A stretch of DNA of 64,000 nt from positions 62,001 through 126,000 of the forward strand of contig JACKDM010000005.1 of NCBI GenBank assembly GCA_020633515.1, read 5' to 3'. The notes beneath the pieces were generated by a model. It was given only the letters and a program-made list of their open reading frames with translations, did not search any database and was not told where the DNA came from. Origin of the DNA: Myxococcales bacterium. GTDB lineage: Bacteria; Myxococcota; Bradymonadia; UBA7976; UBA1532. Position 1 is the stretch's first letter. Every line of letters starts with the position of its first letter. Both the position numbers and the translations under genes were made by a program. Below, in pieces: positions 16,242-24,889 of this stretch.

Positions 16242-17819
16242 ATGAACCGCCACGAAGAAACCGACCGCCGGCGAACCTTCGCCATCATCAGCCACCCGGA
16301 CGCCGGCAAGACGACCATCACCGAGAAGCTCCTCCTCTTCGGCGGAGCCATCCAGATGGCCGGCGCGGTCCGCGCGCGGCGGGCCGATCGGCACGCGGCG
16401 AGCGACTTCCTGCAGATGGAGCAGGAGCGCGGGATCTCGGTCAGCACGGCGGTGATGTCGTTCGACTACGAGGGCTTCGCGGTCAACCTGCTCGACACGC
16501 CCGGCCACGCCGACTTCTCCGAAGACACCTACCGCGTGCTCACCGCGGTCGACTCGGCGCTGATGGTGCTCGACAACGCCAAGGGCGTCGAGACCCGCAC
16601 CAAGGCGCTGATGGACGTCTGCCGCCTGCGTGACACCCCGGTGGTGACCTTCGCCAACAAGCTCGACCGCGAGGGGCTCGACCCCTTCGAGCTGATGGAG
16701 AACGTCGAAGAGAACCTCGGCCTCGCCTGCGTGCCGCTCACCTGGCCGATCGGCATGGGCAAACGCTTCGAAGGCATCTACGACCTCGTGCACAAGCGGG
16801 TCGTCTTCTACGAGCCCACCGAGCGCGGCCGCCGCAACGCGCAGGTGCACCTCGCCGACATCCACGACCGCGCGCTCGATGGCTGGGTCGGCTCGCTGCT
16901 CGCCGACAAGCTCCGCGAAGACATCGAGCTGCTCGGCGCGCTCGAAGGCTTCGACCCCGAGGCGTTCAGCGCCGGCAAGCAGAGCCCGGTCTTCTTCGGC
17001 AGCGCGGTCAACAACTTCGGGGTCAAGGAGCTGCTCGACGAGTTCGTGCGCCTCGCGCCCGCGCCGCAGCCGCGCCCGACGCTCACCCGCGAGGTCGCGC
17101 CCGACGAAGAGGCGTTCAGCGGCTTCTGCTTCAAGATCCAGGCGAACCTCGACAAGCGCCACCACGATCGCATGGCGTTCGTGCGGGTCACCTCGGGGCG
17201 CTACGCGCGCGGCATGAAGCTCAACCACGTCCGCACCGGCAAGAGCTTCACCGTCAACAACGCGACGACCTTCCTCGCGCAGGCGCGGGTCATCACCGAA
17301 GAAGCCTTCCCCGGTGACATCATCGGCCTGCACAACCATGGTGGCATCCGGGTCGGTGACACCTTCACCGAGGGTGAGACGCTCAAGTTCACCGGCATCC
17401 CGGCGTTCGCGCCCGAGCTCTTCCGCCGCGTGATCCTGCTCGACCCGCTCAAGGCCAAGGCGCTGCTCAAGGGCCTGCACGAGCTCTGCGAAGAGGGCGC
17501 CGCGCAGTTCTTCCGCCCGCTCGAAGGCAACGACTACATCGTCGGCGCGCTCGGCTCGCTGCAGTTCGACGTGATCTCGTCGCGCCTCGAGAACGAGTAC
17601 AAGGTCCGCGCCCGCTTCGAATCGGTCCCGCTCGGCGCCGCCCGCTGGCTGCGGGCGAGCGATCCGGACGCGCTCGAGACCTTCGTCGACCAGAACAAGC
17701 GGCGGGTCTACACCGACATCGCCGACAACCTCACCTACATCGCGCAGAGCGACTGGGCCGTCGACTACGCGGCGCAGCAGAACCCGAAGGTCGCGTTCCT
17801 CAAGACGGTCGAGATCTGA
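16242..17819 (+). CDS. prfC: Peptide chain release factor 3
   Basis: A translational GTPase of 525 residues (the E. coli protein has 529) that recycles RF1 and RF2 from the ribosome. The G1 loop is SHPDAGKTT, the switch II block DTPGHADF, and the G4 motif NKLD. The RF3-specific QMEQERGISVSTAVM and PIGMGKRFEGIYDL are both present, distinguishing it from EF-G. The stop at 17819 is followed by a perfect 22-base palindrome that may form its terminator hairpin. It lies on the same strand as the spike island but has its own promoter candidate. Confidence 0.96.
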   Translation: MNRHEETDRRRTFAIISHPDAGKTTITEKLLLFGGAIQMAGAVRARRADRHAASDFLQMEQERGISVSTAVMSFDYEGFAVNLLDTPGHADFSEDTYRVLTAVDSALMVLDNAKGVETRTKALMDVCRLRDTPVVTFANKLDREGLDPFELMENVEENLGLACVPLTWPIGMGKRFEGIYDLVHKRVVFYEPTERGRRNAQVHLADIHDRALDGWVGSLLADKLREDIELLGALEGFDPEAFSAGKQSPVFFGSAVNNFGVKELLDEFVRLAPAPQPRPTLTREVAPDEEAFSGFCFKIQANLDKRHHDRMAFVRVTSGRYARGMKLNHVRTGKSFTVNNATTFLAQARVITEEAFPGDIIGLHNHGGIRVGDTFTEGETLKFTGIPAFAPELFRRVILLDPLKAKALLKGLHELCEEGAAQFFRPLEGNDYIVGALGSLQFDVISSRLENEYKVRARFESVPLGAARWLRASDPDALETFVDQNKRRVYTDIADNLTYIAQSDWAVDYAAQQNPKVAFLKTVEI

Positions 17820-17832
17820 TCGCTCGATCGTC

Positions 17833-17854
17833 GCGATGGCATCGATGCCATCGC
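17833..17854. promoter_or_regulatory. Perfect 22-base palindrome after prfC
   Basis: GCGATGGCATCGATGCCATC plus GC is identical to its reverse complement over 22 bases. As RNA it folds into a nine-base stem with a UCGA loop. It starts 14 bases after the prfC stop and has no T-run, so it could be a rho-assisted terminator hairpin, an RNA-stabilising end, or a DNA-binding site for a dimer controlling the next gene. Confidence 0.6.
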
Positions 17855-17892
17855 CCGCCGCGGCGCCGTCGGGCGGTGGGTCGCTCAGAGGG

Positions 17893-17922
17893 CTGGCCCC
17901 GGTCGGCCGGTCGCGTTAGGCT
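17893..17922 (+). promoter_or_regulatory. Candidate promoter (TTGGC/TAGG-type) for the gene at 17960
   Basis: CTGGCC (17893-17898), an 18-base spacer and TAGGCT (17917-17922). Similar pairs precede the kinase gene (20593-20622) and mrdA (45648-45676), which is the main support for it. Confidence 0.35.
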
Positions 17923-17959
17923 CGCGACCGTCACCGCACACCTGGCCCGAGGAGCCGCC

Positions 17960-19132
17960 GTGGCGCTGCCGGCCGATCGCACCATCGACGTGAGCAAGTT
18001 CCCCGAGCAGGTCCGCCGCTTCGTCGACCCGGACGCGCCGGCGCGCATGAAGGGCATGGTCGCGCGCGGGATGGTGCCGATGAAGCCGCTGGTGCAGGTG
18101 TGCGCGCTGCATCAGATCGCGGCGCGCGAGGGTGGGGAGCTCGCCGATGAGGCGGCGCGCACGGTGCGGGCGATGCCTGCGGGCACGCTCAAGCAGATCG
18201 CGGCCGAGCGGCTGATGGCGGTGGTGCTCGACTGGCTCGCCGCGCTGTTCATCGACACCCGTGAGGTGCTGCAGCCGGTCGTGCTCAACAAGATGACCGA
18301 CGAGGAGACGCTCGTCCGGGTGGCGTCCGACTGCGACGATCCGGCGACGCTGGAGCTCGTCGTCTCGAACCAGGCGCGGCTGCTCGAGTCGCCGGCGCTC
18401 GTCGAGGCGCTGTTCTTCAACCGGCGGGTGCGGGCGTCGTCGGTCGATCGCATGCTCGACTTCGCGGCGCGCAATCACATGAAGCTGCCCAACATCCCCG
18501 ACTACGAGGCGGTGGTGGCGGCGATCGCGGGCACGCTGCCCAAGAGCGACGAGGAGGCGGCGGCGGCGGACGCGAAGTTCGCGGCGGCGCAGGCGGCGCT
18601 CGCGGAGCTGACGGGCAAGAGCGAGGAGGAGCTCGAGGCGATCGCCGAGGCGGTCGCGGCGGTGAGCGCGGCGGCCGAGGCGGGGGAGGGGGGCGCGGAG
18701 GACGAGGAGGAGGAGGGGCACAGCAAGTCGGCGGCGGGTCGGATCCGCGACCTCAACGTCGCGCAGAAGGTGCGCCTCGCGATGATGGGCAACGCCAACG
18801 ACCGCGCGGTGCTCATCCGCGACACCAACAAGATCGTGGCGCGCGCGGTGATCCGCAGCCCCGCGGTGAGCGACACCGAGGCGATGGGCTACGCCAAGAA
18901 CAAGGCGCTGCTCGACGAGGTGATCCTCTACATCGCCAACAACAAGAAGTGGACGCGGCACTACCAGATGAAGCTGTGCCTCGTGCAGAACCCCAAGACC
19001 CCGATCGGCGAGGCGCTGCGGTTCCTCGGGCACCTGCGGGCGAACGATCTGCGCCTGATCGCGCGCAGCAAGGGCGTTCCGGGGCCGGTCGCGAAGGCGG
19101 CGAAGCAGCTCGCCGCGACGCGGATGAAGTGA
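17960..19132 (+). CDS. Conserved-looking helical protein of unknown function
   Basis: A 390-residue cytoplasmic protein read from the GTG at 17960, which has GAGGAG a few bases upstream. A longer in-frame reading from 17876 is possible but begins with an Arg-rich stretch. It is almost entirely helical, with repeat-like units such as LVRVASDCDDPATLELVVSN and a closing NPKTPIGEALRFLGHLRAND, suggesting HEAT- or LRV-like solenoid repeats. An acidic, Ala-rich linker (residues about 225-265, with a GGAEDEEEEG core) splits it in two. No signal peptide or catalytic motif is visible. The downstream gene overlaps its stop by one base, so the two are coupled. Confidence 0.72.
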   Translation: MALPADRTIDVSKFPEQVRRFVDPDAPARMKGMVARGMVPMKPLVQVCALHQIAAREGGELADEAARTVRAMPAGTLKQIAAERLMAVVLDWLAALFIDTREVLQPVVLNKMTDEETLVRVASDCDDPATLELVVSNQARLLESPALVEALFFNRRVRASSVDRMLDFAARNHMKLPNIPDYEAVVAAIAGTLPKSDEEAAAADAKFAAAQAALAELTGKSEEELEAIAEAVAAVSAAAEAGEGGAEDEEEEGHSKSAAGRIRDLNVAQKVRLAMMGNANDRAVLIRDTNKIVARAVIRSPAVSDTEAMGYAKNKALLDEVILYIANNKKWTRHYQMKLCLVQNPKTPIGEALRFLGHLRANDLRLIARSKGVPGPVAKAAKQLAATRMK

Positions 19133-19680
19133 TGCAGCCCTTCGACGCCGAGGCGGTGGTGGCGGCGGCGCGGACGTCGCCGGCGCAGACGTGGACGGTG
19201 TTCCCGTGGCTGCGGGTGGTCGCGGTGGTGTGGCTGGTCAAGCGGCTCTTGTCGGCGGTGGTGGTGACGGTGATCGCGGCGATCGCGGTGCTGGCGCTGG
19301 AGTGGGTGGCGATCGACGATCCGAAGCTGCCGCTGTTGCTGTTGGGGCTGTGGGTGCTGTGCTCGGTGGCGCTCGGCTTCGGGCCGCTGCGGGCGCTGGC
19401 GACGGCGGGCAAGAACCTGCTGGTGGTGACCGAGGCGGGGGTGGCGTGGCGGGAGGGGCCGCGGGTGCGGGGGTTTTCGTTCGACGGGCTGGTGCAGGTG
19501 CGGCAGCGGATCACGGCGGGGCGGGGGCTCGAGCACGAGGTGGAGCTGGTGTATTCGCGGGGGCCGGTGCTGTTCCTCGACCACCGCCGCTTCGGGCCGC
19601 CGGGGGAGGTCGCGAGCGCGGTGGCGCGGCAGGCGGGGGTGGCGCGCGAGGAAGTCCACGGGCGGGTCGATACACTCTGA
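19132..19680 (+). CDS. Small membrane protein with two TM helices and a PH-like domain
   Basis: A 182-residue protein whose ATG shares a base with the previous stop (TGATG). Two hydrophobic helices (residues about 30-60 and 62-83) are followed by a soluble domain with strands such as NLLVVTEAGVAWREGP and VELVYSRGPVLFLDHRRFG. That topology is typical of small bacterial PH-domain membrane proteins. The family assignment is tentative and no function can be given. It forms a coupled unit with the helical protein upstream and the CPBP-like protein downstream. Confidence 0.68.
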   Translation: MQPFDAEAVVAAARTSPAQTWTVFPWLRVVAVVWLVKRLLSAVVVTVIAAIAVLALEWVAIDDPKLPLLLLGLWVLCSVALGFGPLRALATAGKNLLVVTEAGVAWREGPRVRGFSFDGLVQVRQRITAGRGLEHEVELVYSRGPVLFLDHRRFGPPGEVASAVARQAGVAREEVHGRVDTL

Positions 19681-19681
19681 G

Positions 19682-20602
19682 ATGAGCGACGACACGCGCG
19701 CCGGGGTGGCGCGGTTCAGCCCGGTCTTGCTGGCGGTGATGCTGGTCTACACGGTGGGCGCGACGGTGCTGTGGTACCACGCGCGCCGGTGGGGCTGGCC
19801 GGGGTTCGGCTCGAAGGACGTCGTCGTCGCGCTCTACTGGGTGGGGCTGCTGCTGTTCTTCGGGGCGCTGTGGGTGACGCGGGGGGTCGCGCCGTGGCGG
19901 CTCGATCGCGAGACGTGGCTGGTGCCGGTCTCGGCGATGCTGTTCCTGAGTGTCTTCTGGCTCTACGGGCGGATCGGCTCCTATCCGCGCTGGTTCGGGG
20001 CGCACCCGCCGACCGGGGGGCTCTCGGGGCTCGCACCGTACTTCTTCTTCGTGGGGAGCAGCGTGCTCATGCGCATGGTGCTGCCGCTCTTGACCGGGCG
20101 GCTCGTCTGCGGGCAGGGGCCGCGGGCGTATGGGTATCGGTGGCAGGGCGCGTTCGACAAGTGGTGGATCTATCTGACGCTGGTGCTCCTGGTGGTGCCG
20201 GCGGTGTATTGGGCGTCGAGCCAGCCGGCGTTCCTGCGGACCTATCCGTGGTGTCGGCGCGCGATCAGCGGGGGGGCGATCGAGGTCGAGGTCTTCGCGC
20301 TGTATGCGGGGGCGGCGCTCTTGTTCTATGCGAGCGGGGAGGCGTTCTGGCGGGGTTACATCCTGCTCGGGGCCGGGCGGCAGCTCGGGTGGAACGCGCT
20401 CGGCGTGATGCTGATGCCGTACGTGCTCGGTCACCTCGGCAAGCCGCTCGCCGAGACGCTCGGCGCGGTCGCGGCGGGGCTGGTGCTCGGGGCGCTCGCG
20501 CTGCATCACCGCTCGTTCTGGATGGGGGCGCTGTGCCACTGGATCATCGCCATGTCGATGGATCTGGCGGCGCTGTGGCGCAAAGGCATCGATTGGCTGT
20601 AA
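19682..20602 (+). CDS. CPBP-family intramembrane protease-like protein
   Basis: A 306-residue polytopic membrane protein with about eight hydrophobic segments. Near the C-terminus it has the CPBP (Abi/type II CAAX protease) motifs in order: SGEAFWRGYILLG for the EExxxR motif, MLMPYVLGHLGKPLAE for the FxxxH-type motif, and a final GALALHHRSFWMGALCHW with the conserved His. The first Glu of the usual Glu-Glu pair is Gly here, so activity is uncertain. Members process prenylated or small membrane peptides or act in immunity and signalling; the substrate is not evident. The start is one base after the previous stop. Confidence 0.76.
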   Translation: MSDDTRAGVARFSPVLLAVMLVYTVGATVLWYHARRWGWPGFGSKDVVVALYWVGLLLFFGALWVTRGVAPWRLDRETWLVPVSAMLFLSVFWLYGRIGSYPRWFGAHPPTGGLSGLAPYFFFVGSSVLMRMVLPLLTGRLVCGQGPRAYGYRWQGAFDKWWIYLTLVLLVVPAVYWASSQPAFLRTYPWCRRAISGGAIEVEVFALYAGAALLFYASGEAFWRGYILLGAGRQLGWNALGVMLMPYVLGHLGKPLAETLGAVAAGLVLGALALHHRSFWMGALCHWIIAMSMDLAALWRKGIDWL

Positions 20603-20622
20603 GGCCGCGATTGGCGTAGGTT
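20593..20622 (+). promoter_or_regulatory. Candidate promoter of the kinase gene
   Basis: TTGGCT (20593-20598), 18 bases, TAGGTT (20617-20622), overlapping the end of the preceding gene. AGGAGG (20632-20637) and the GTG start at 20644 follow within about 20 bases. Same layout as the sites at 17893 and 45648. Confidence 0.42.
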
Positions 20623-20643
20623 CGGGGCGACAGGAGGGTCGGC

Positions 20644-23358
20644 GTGCGAGAGCCCGATGACCAGCCGCCGGGGACGCTCCTCGGCGGCGCCCCCGTCGCG
20701 GGCGGGGAGGCGACGGCGCTGCCGGGGCTCGGGCGGGCGGCGTCGGCGGGCGCGGCGCCGGTGGCGACGGCGATCGGGGGCGCGTCGAACGCCGATGCAT
20801 CGATCGACGACCTCGCCGGCCCGGCGCTCCACCTCGACGACGGACCCCGGCCGGTCGCGCTCACCCCGGCCGGCGCCCGGCGGGCGTTGCTCGTGGGCGT
20901 GCAGAAGACCCTCGACCCCCGGATCCCCGAGCGCCCCGGCACCTGCGCGGCGGTGCGCCGGATCGGCGGCCGCCTCGCGAGCGGCGGCTGGGACGTGGTG
21001 CTGCTGCTCGACGACGAGCCCGCCGACGACCACCGCCCGTGGCGCTCGAACCTGCTCGACCGGCTCGCGTGGCTGCGCGGCGGCGCCGAGGCGCTGCTGC
21101 TCGTCTCGGGGCCGGTGCGCGAGGGCTGGTTCTGCCCGCGCGACGCCCGCCTCGACCGCCTCGACTCGACCGCGATCGACCTGCGCGCGCTCGCCGCCGA
21201 GCTGCCGGCGGGCGCGGGCGTGCTCGTCGACGCGCCGGCGGCCGCGAGCGCCTTCGACGGCGTCGCCTGGGCGGTGGGCGCCGGGCCCGAGGGCCGCCCC
21301 GAGGCGCTCGCCGGGCCGCGGGGGCCGACGCCGTTCCTGCGCGCGGTGGTGCGCGCGATGTCGGGCGAGGATCGCGACGTGCTCACCGTCGACAGCCTCG
21401 CCGGCTTCATCGACCGCGAGAACGGCGCCGGGCCCTGGCACCGCGGCGCGGGCGCGCGGCCGCTGTTGACCGGGCTCGACGCCCACCGCCGGAGCTGCGC
21501 GAGCTGCGGGGCCGAGGTCAGCGCCTCGCTCGCGAGCTTCTGCCCCGGCTGCGGCGCGCCGCTCGCGGCGGTCGAGCTGCTCGACGGCGGGCGCTACCGG
21601 CTCGTGGAGCGGATCGGGGCCGGCGGCATGGGGCAGGTCTTCCTCGCCGAGGACACCCGCCTCAAGGTGCGGCGCGCGCTCAAGCTGCTCTCGCTGCCGG
21701 CGGGGCTCGGGCCGGCCGATCGGGAGACGCTGCGGGCGCGCATGATCCAGGAGGCGCGGGCGGCGCAGGCGCTGTGCGCCGAGACCCACCACGTCGTGCA
21801 GGTCTACGACGTCGGCTTCAGCCCCGAGCGCAGCGAGCCGTTCCTGGTGATGGAGCTGCTCGCCGGGGAGACGCTCTCGACGCGGCTCGGGCGCGGGCCG
21901 CTGTCGCTCGACGCCGCGCTCGCGATCGGGCGGCAGATCGCGCGCACGCTCGCGGTGGCCCACGCGCGCGGCTTCGTTCACCGCGACCTCAAGCCCGACA
22001 ACGTCATGCTCGTCGAGCGCGACGGGCGCGACGACTTCGTCAAGCTCCTCGACTTCGGGCTCGTCAAGGCCGATCAGGCCGAGGTGAGCACCGAGACCGG
22101 GCGCATGATGGGGACCTTGCAGTACATGCCGCCCGAGCAGCTCCGCGGGCTCAAGGTCGACGCGCGCGCCGATGTCTTCTCGCTCGGCGCGGTGCTCTTC
22201 GAGTGCATCGCGGGCACGCGCGCCAACCCGGGCGCGACGCAGCAGGAGATCTTCGGCGTGCTGCTCGAGCGGGGGGTGCGCTCGCTCGGCGAGGTCGCGC
22301 CGCACGCGCCGGCGCCGCTGGTGCGGCTGGTCGACGCCTGCCTGAAGCTGATCCCGGAGCAGCGGCCGAAGGACGCGGGCGCGGTCGCCGACGCGCTCGA
22401 CGCGCTGGAGCTCGGCGCCGCGGGGGCGGAGGTGGCGCCGTTCGCGACCGCCGAGACGCTGCTGCCCTCGGACGTCGACGCGATCGCGCCGCGGGCGCCG
22501 ACGCTGCGGGGTCCGCCGCGGGCGACGCTGGGCACGACGCGGACGGCGCCGCCGGTGAGCGCGCCGCCGCGGCATCCACGGCGCTGGCTGTTGCTGCTGC
22601 CGGCGCTGGTGGTCGCGCTCGGGTGGGGCTGTGGTGGTCGACCGACGCCGAGCCGCCGCCGCCCGCGCCTGACGCGGCGCCGACGCCGGTCGCCGCCGCG
22701 GCGGCCGTGGCGCCGCCGACGCCGGCTGCCGCCCGACGCGGGGCCGACGCCGTTGCCGCGGCCCGAGGGCCCGCTCGTCGCGCAGCCCGACGCGACCCGC
22801 CGGCTCGACGGCGACGCGGTCGTCTATCAGGCCGCCGCGCCGGCCGACGCCTTCGCGGCGCTGGTGATCGATCTGACGATCGCCGGCTCGCCGCCGCCCG
22901 AGCCCGACATCACCGCCGCCGAGCGCTGGGCGGCGGCGCCGGAAGCGGTGCGCGACTGGCTCGCCGCGGGGGTCGACGTCGCCGGGCTCGCGCTCGACGG
23001 CGATCGGCTGCGGGTGCCGCTCGACCGGATCACCGCGGCGCGCGAGCGGCGGCCGGCGGCGCATGCGCTGCGGCAGATCGGCGCGCTGCTCGCGCGCGAG
23101 GACGGGGCGGTCTTCGAGACCGTGAACTGCGGTCGACTGGCGCCGGGTGACCGGCTGTTGACGGCGCGGTGGAAGATGCGCGGCTATCCGGGGGGCGCCT
23201 GCGAGGCGGGGGTCTGCCCCGCGGCCCTGGTACGCGCGCTGCAACAGGCTCAAGCGGCGGGGGAGCGGTTGCAGGTCTCGCTGACGCTGGCCCGCCGGAC
23301 GAAGGACGGGGATGTTGCGTCCGATCATGTGTCTGCTGTCTGTCACGTGCGCCCTTGA
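20644..23358 (+). CDS. Transmembrane Ser/Thr protein kinase with N-terminal caspase-like pseudo-domain
   Basis: A 904-residue protein with a GTG start behind AGGAGG. Residues about 78-270 resemble a caspase/C14 fold: a strand RRALLVGVQ, helix, GWDVVLLLDD, then ALLLVSGPVREG where active members have SGHG, and VLVDAPAAASAF where they have DxCxSG. Both catalytic residues seem lost. A zinc ribbon follows (CASC...CPGC, residues about 285-306). The kinase domain (about 317-590) is intact: GAGGMGQVF, Lys347, HRDLKPDN with Asp448, DFG with Asp470, and a PPE for APE. A single TM helix (about 647-666) leads to an exported C-terminal domain with several Cys residues. Just after the TM an Arg-rich stretch looks locally out of frame (see findings). 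The next gene overlaps by 47 bases. Confidence 0.85.
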   Translation: MREPDDQPPGTLLGGAPVAGGEATALPGLGRAASAGAAPVATAIGGASNADASIDDLAGPALHLDDGPRPVALTPAGARRALLVGVQKTLDPRIPERPGTCAAVRRIGGRLASGGWDVVLLLDDEPADDHRPWRSNLLDRLAWLRGGAEALLLVSGPVREGWFCPRDARLDRLDSTAIDLRALAAELPAGAGVLVDAPAAASAFDGVAWAVGAGPEGRPEALAGPRGPTPFLRAVVRAMSGEDRDVLTVDSLAGFIDRENGAGPWHRGAGARPLLTGLDAHRRSCASCGAEVSASLASFCPGCGAPLAAVELLDGGRYRLVERIGAGGMGQVFLAEDTRLKVRRALKLLSLPAGLGPADRETLRARMIQEARAAQALCAETHHVVQVYDVGFSPERSEPFLVMELLAGETLSTRLGRGPLSLDAALAIGRQIARTLAVAHARGFVHRDLKPDNVMLVERDGRDDFVKLLDFGLVKADQAEVSTETGRMMGTLQYMPPEQLRGLKVDARADVFSLGAVLFECIAGTRANPGATQQEIFGVLLERGVRSLGEVAPHAPAPLVRLVDACLKLIPEQRPKDAGAVADALDALELGAAGAEVAPFATAETLLPSDVDAIAPRAPTLRGPPRATLGTTRTAPPVSAPPRHPRRWLLLLPALVVALGWGCGGRPTPSRRRPRLTRRRRRSPPRRPWRRRRRLPPDAGPTPLPRPEGPLVAQPDATRRLDGDAVVYQAAAPADAFAALVIDLTIAGSPPPEPDITAAERWAAAPEAVRDWLAAGVDVAGLALDGDRLRVPLDRITAARERRPAAHALRQIGALLAREDGAVFETVNCGRLAPGDRLLTARWKMRGYPGGACEAGVCPAALVRALQQAQAAGERLQVSLTLARRTKDGDVASDHVSAVCHVRP

Positions 23359-24889
23359 GCCGGCCGCGGCCCTCGCCGCGCCGGAGACGCCGTGCGACGC
23401 CGCCCTCGAGTCCCAGGTCGTCGAGGGCCTCGCCACCCGCCTCGCCCAGACCGACGACCGCGGCACCTGGGCCGAGATCGTCGACGGCGCCGCCCCGCTC
23501 CCCGCGGACCGGGACCTCTCGACCGCCGACCGGGCGTGTGCGGCCTATGTCGCCGGATCGGCAGCGTTCTTCCTCTCCGACCGCCGCGCCGATCGCCGCC
23601 GCCGCGCGGCCGAGGCGGCGCGCCACTTCACGCTCGCCGAGGCGCTCGCGCCCGCCGCGATGGCCGAGCGCCAGCCGCGGAGCCGGGCCGAGACGGCGTG
23701 GAAGCGGCTGGGCGAGGTGCCGGGCTGGCTGACGGCGGCCGCGCCGGTGACGGTCGCGATCGAGCTGCCGCCCGGCGCGACCGCGGCGCGATTCGAACCG
23801 GCCGATCCGGCGGCGTGGCGCGCGGTGTGCCCCGAGCCGAGCTGCGTCCAGGCGGCGATGCTGTGGGTGCCCGGCTCGGCGACGGTGTCGATGCGGCCGG
23901 GGCGCTACGCGGTCGCGGTCGAGGGCCCCTGCGGCGAGGGGCGGGGCGAGGTGGTCGTCGCGGCGGGGCCGCTCGCGCTGCCGGCGCCGGCGGCCTGCAC
24001 GGCGGCGGTGCGCGGGCTCGACGGCGAGGCGGCGGTCGACGGGCTCGTCGTCACCGGCCCCGACGGCGCGGTGCACGATCCGGCGGCGGTGCCGGTCGCC
24101 GCCTCACCGCTGCGGGTGAGCGCGCCGGGTTACGCCGAGGCGCGGGTCGACCTCCCGCCCGACGGCGGCGCGGTGACGGTGCCGCTCGCGCGCTGCATGG
24201 TCGATCTGACGGTCAGGACGATCCCCGAGGGCGCGACGGTCGAGGGCGCGGGGCCGGGGCCGTGGGGGCCGCGCATCGTGAGCGCGCGGGCGCCGGGGCA
24301 CGGGCTGGTCGAGCTGGCCGTCGAGGTGCCGCGCCCGGCGCGCTGCGCCGACGTGCGCCACGGCACGGTGCTGGTGCTGCCGCGCCCGGTGACGGTGGTC
24401 GCGACCGACAGCGAGGGCGCGGCGGTGACGCTCGCGCGGCTGGTGGTGCAGGGCGAGCCGGTCGACCCGCTCGGCTTCTTCATCGCGCCCGGCGAGCACG
24501 CGTGGCAGGCGCGGCACCCTGAGCTCGGGCTCGTGCTCGGCCGCTTCACCGTGCCGCCCTGCCCCGGCGGCGACTGCCCGCCGACGCGGCTCGAGGTGCG
24601 CTACGGCAAGCGCGCCACCCCGGCGAGCGGCGGCGGCGGCGGGCGCGGCCCGGTGGTCACGATGGCGCTCGGCGGCGCGCTCACCAGCGCCGGGCTCATC
24701 GCCGGCGCCGCCGCCTGGGGCACCCACCGCCGCATCGAGGACTACGACACCAAGGTCACCGAGGGCGAGGGCATCGACAGCCTCATCGAGACCCGCGACA
24801 CCCAGGCGCTCGCCGCCGACACCCTCTTCGTCGCCGGCGGCCTCACCCTCGCGGTCGGGCTCGTGTGGTGGCTCCTGGAGGACGACTGA
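23312..24889 (+). CDS. Exported PEGA-like protein with C-terminal membrane helices
   Basis: A 525-residue envelope protein. It has a signal peptide (CLLSVTCALEPAAALA), a Cys-containing helical region, then at least two PEGA-type beta modules, for example TVSMRPGRYAVAVEG and FFIAPGEHAWQARHPELG. Such modules often follow bacterial kinase or outer-surface proteins. Two hydrophobic helices near the C-terminus (GALTSAGLIAGAAAWG and TLFVAGGLTLAVGLVWWLL) flank a short charged loop. The ATG at 23312 lies inside the kinase gene with AAGGA nearby; an ATG at 23327 is an alternative. Overlap with the kinase gene argues for co-expression and perhaps a shared signalling role. No enzymatic motif is visible. 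Confidence 0.78.
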   Translation: MLRPIMCLLSVTCALEPAAALAAPETPCDAALESQVVEGLATRLAQTDDRGTWAEIVDGAAPLPADRDLSTADRACAAYVAGSAAFFLSDRRADRRRRAAEAARHFTLAEALAPAAMAERQPRSRAETAWKRLGEVPGWLTAAAPVTVAIELPPGATAARFEPADPAAWRAVCPEPSCVQAAMLWVPGSATVSMRPGRYAVAVEGPCGEGRGEVVVAAGPLALPAPAACTAAVRGLDGEAAVDGLVVTGPDGAVHDPAAVPVAASPLRVSAPGYAEARVDLPPDGGAVTVPLARCMVDLTVRTIPEGATVEGAGPGPWGPRIVSARAPGHGLVELAVEVPRPARCADVRHGTVLVLPRPVTVVATDSEGAAVTLARLVVQGEPVDPLGFFIAPGEHAWQARHPELGLVLGRFTVPPCPGGDCPPTRLEVRYGKRATPASGGGGGRGPVVTMALGGALTSAGLIAGAAAWGTHRRIEDYDTKVTEGEGIDSLIETRDTQALAADTLFVAGGLTLAVGLVWWLLEDD

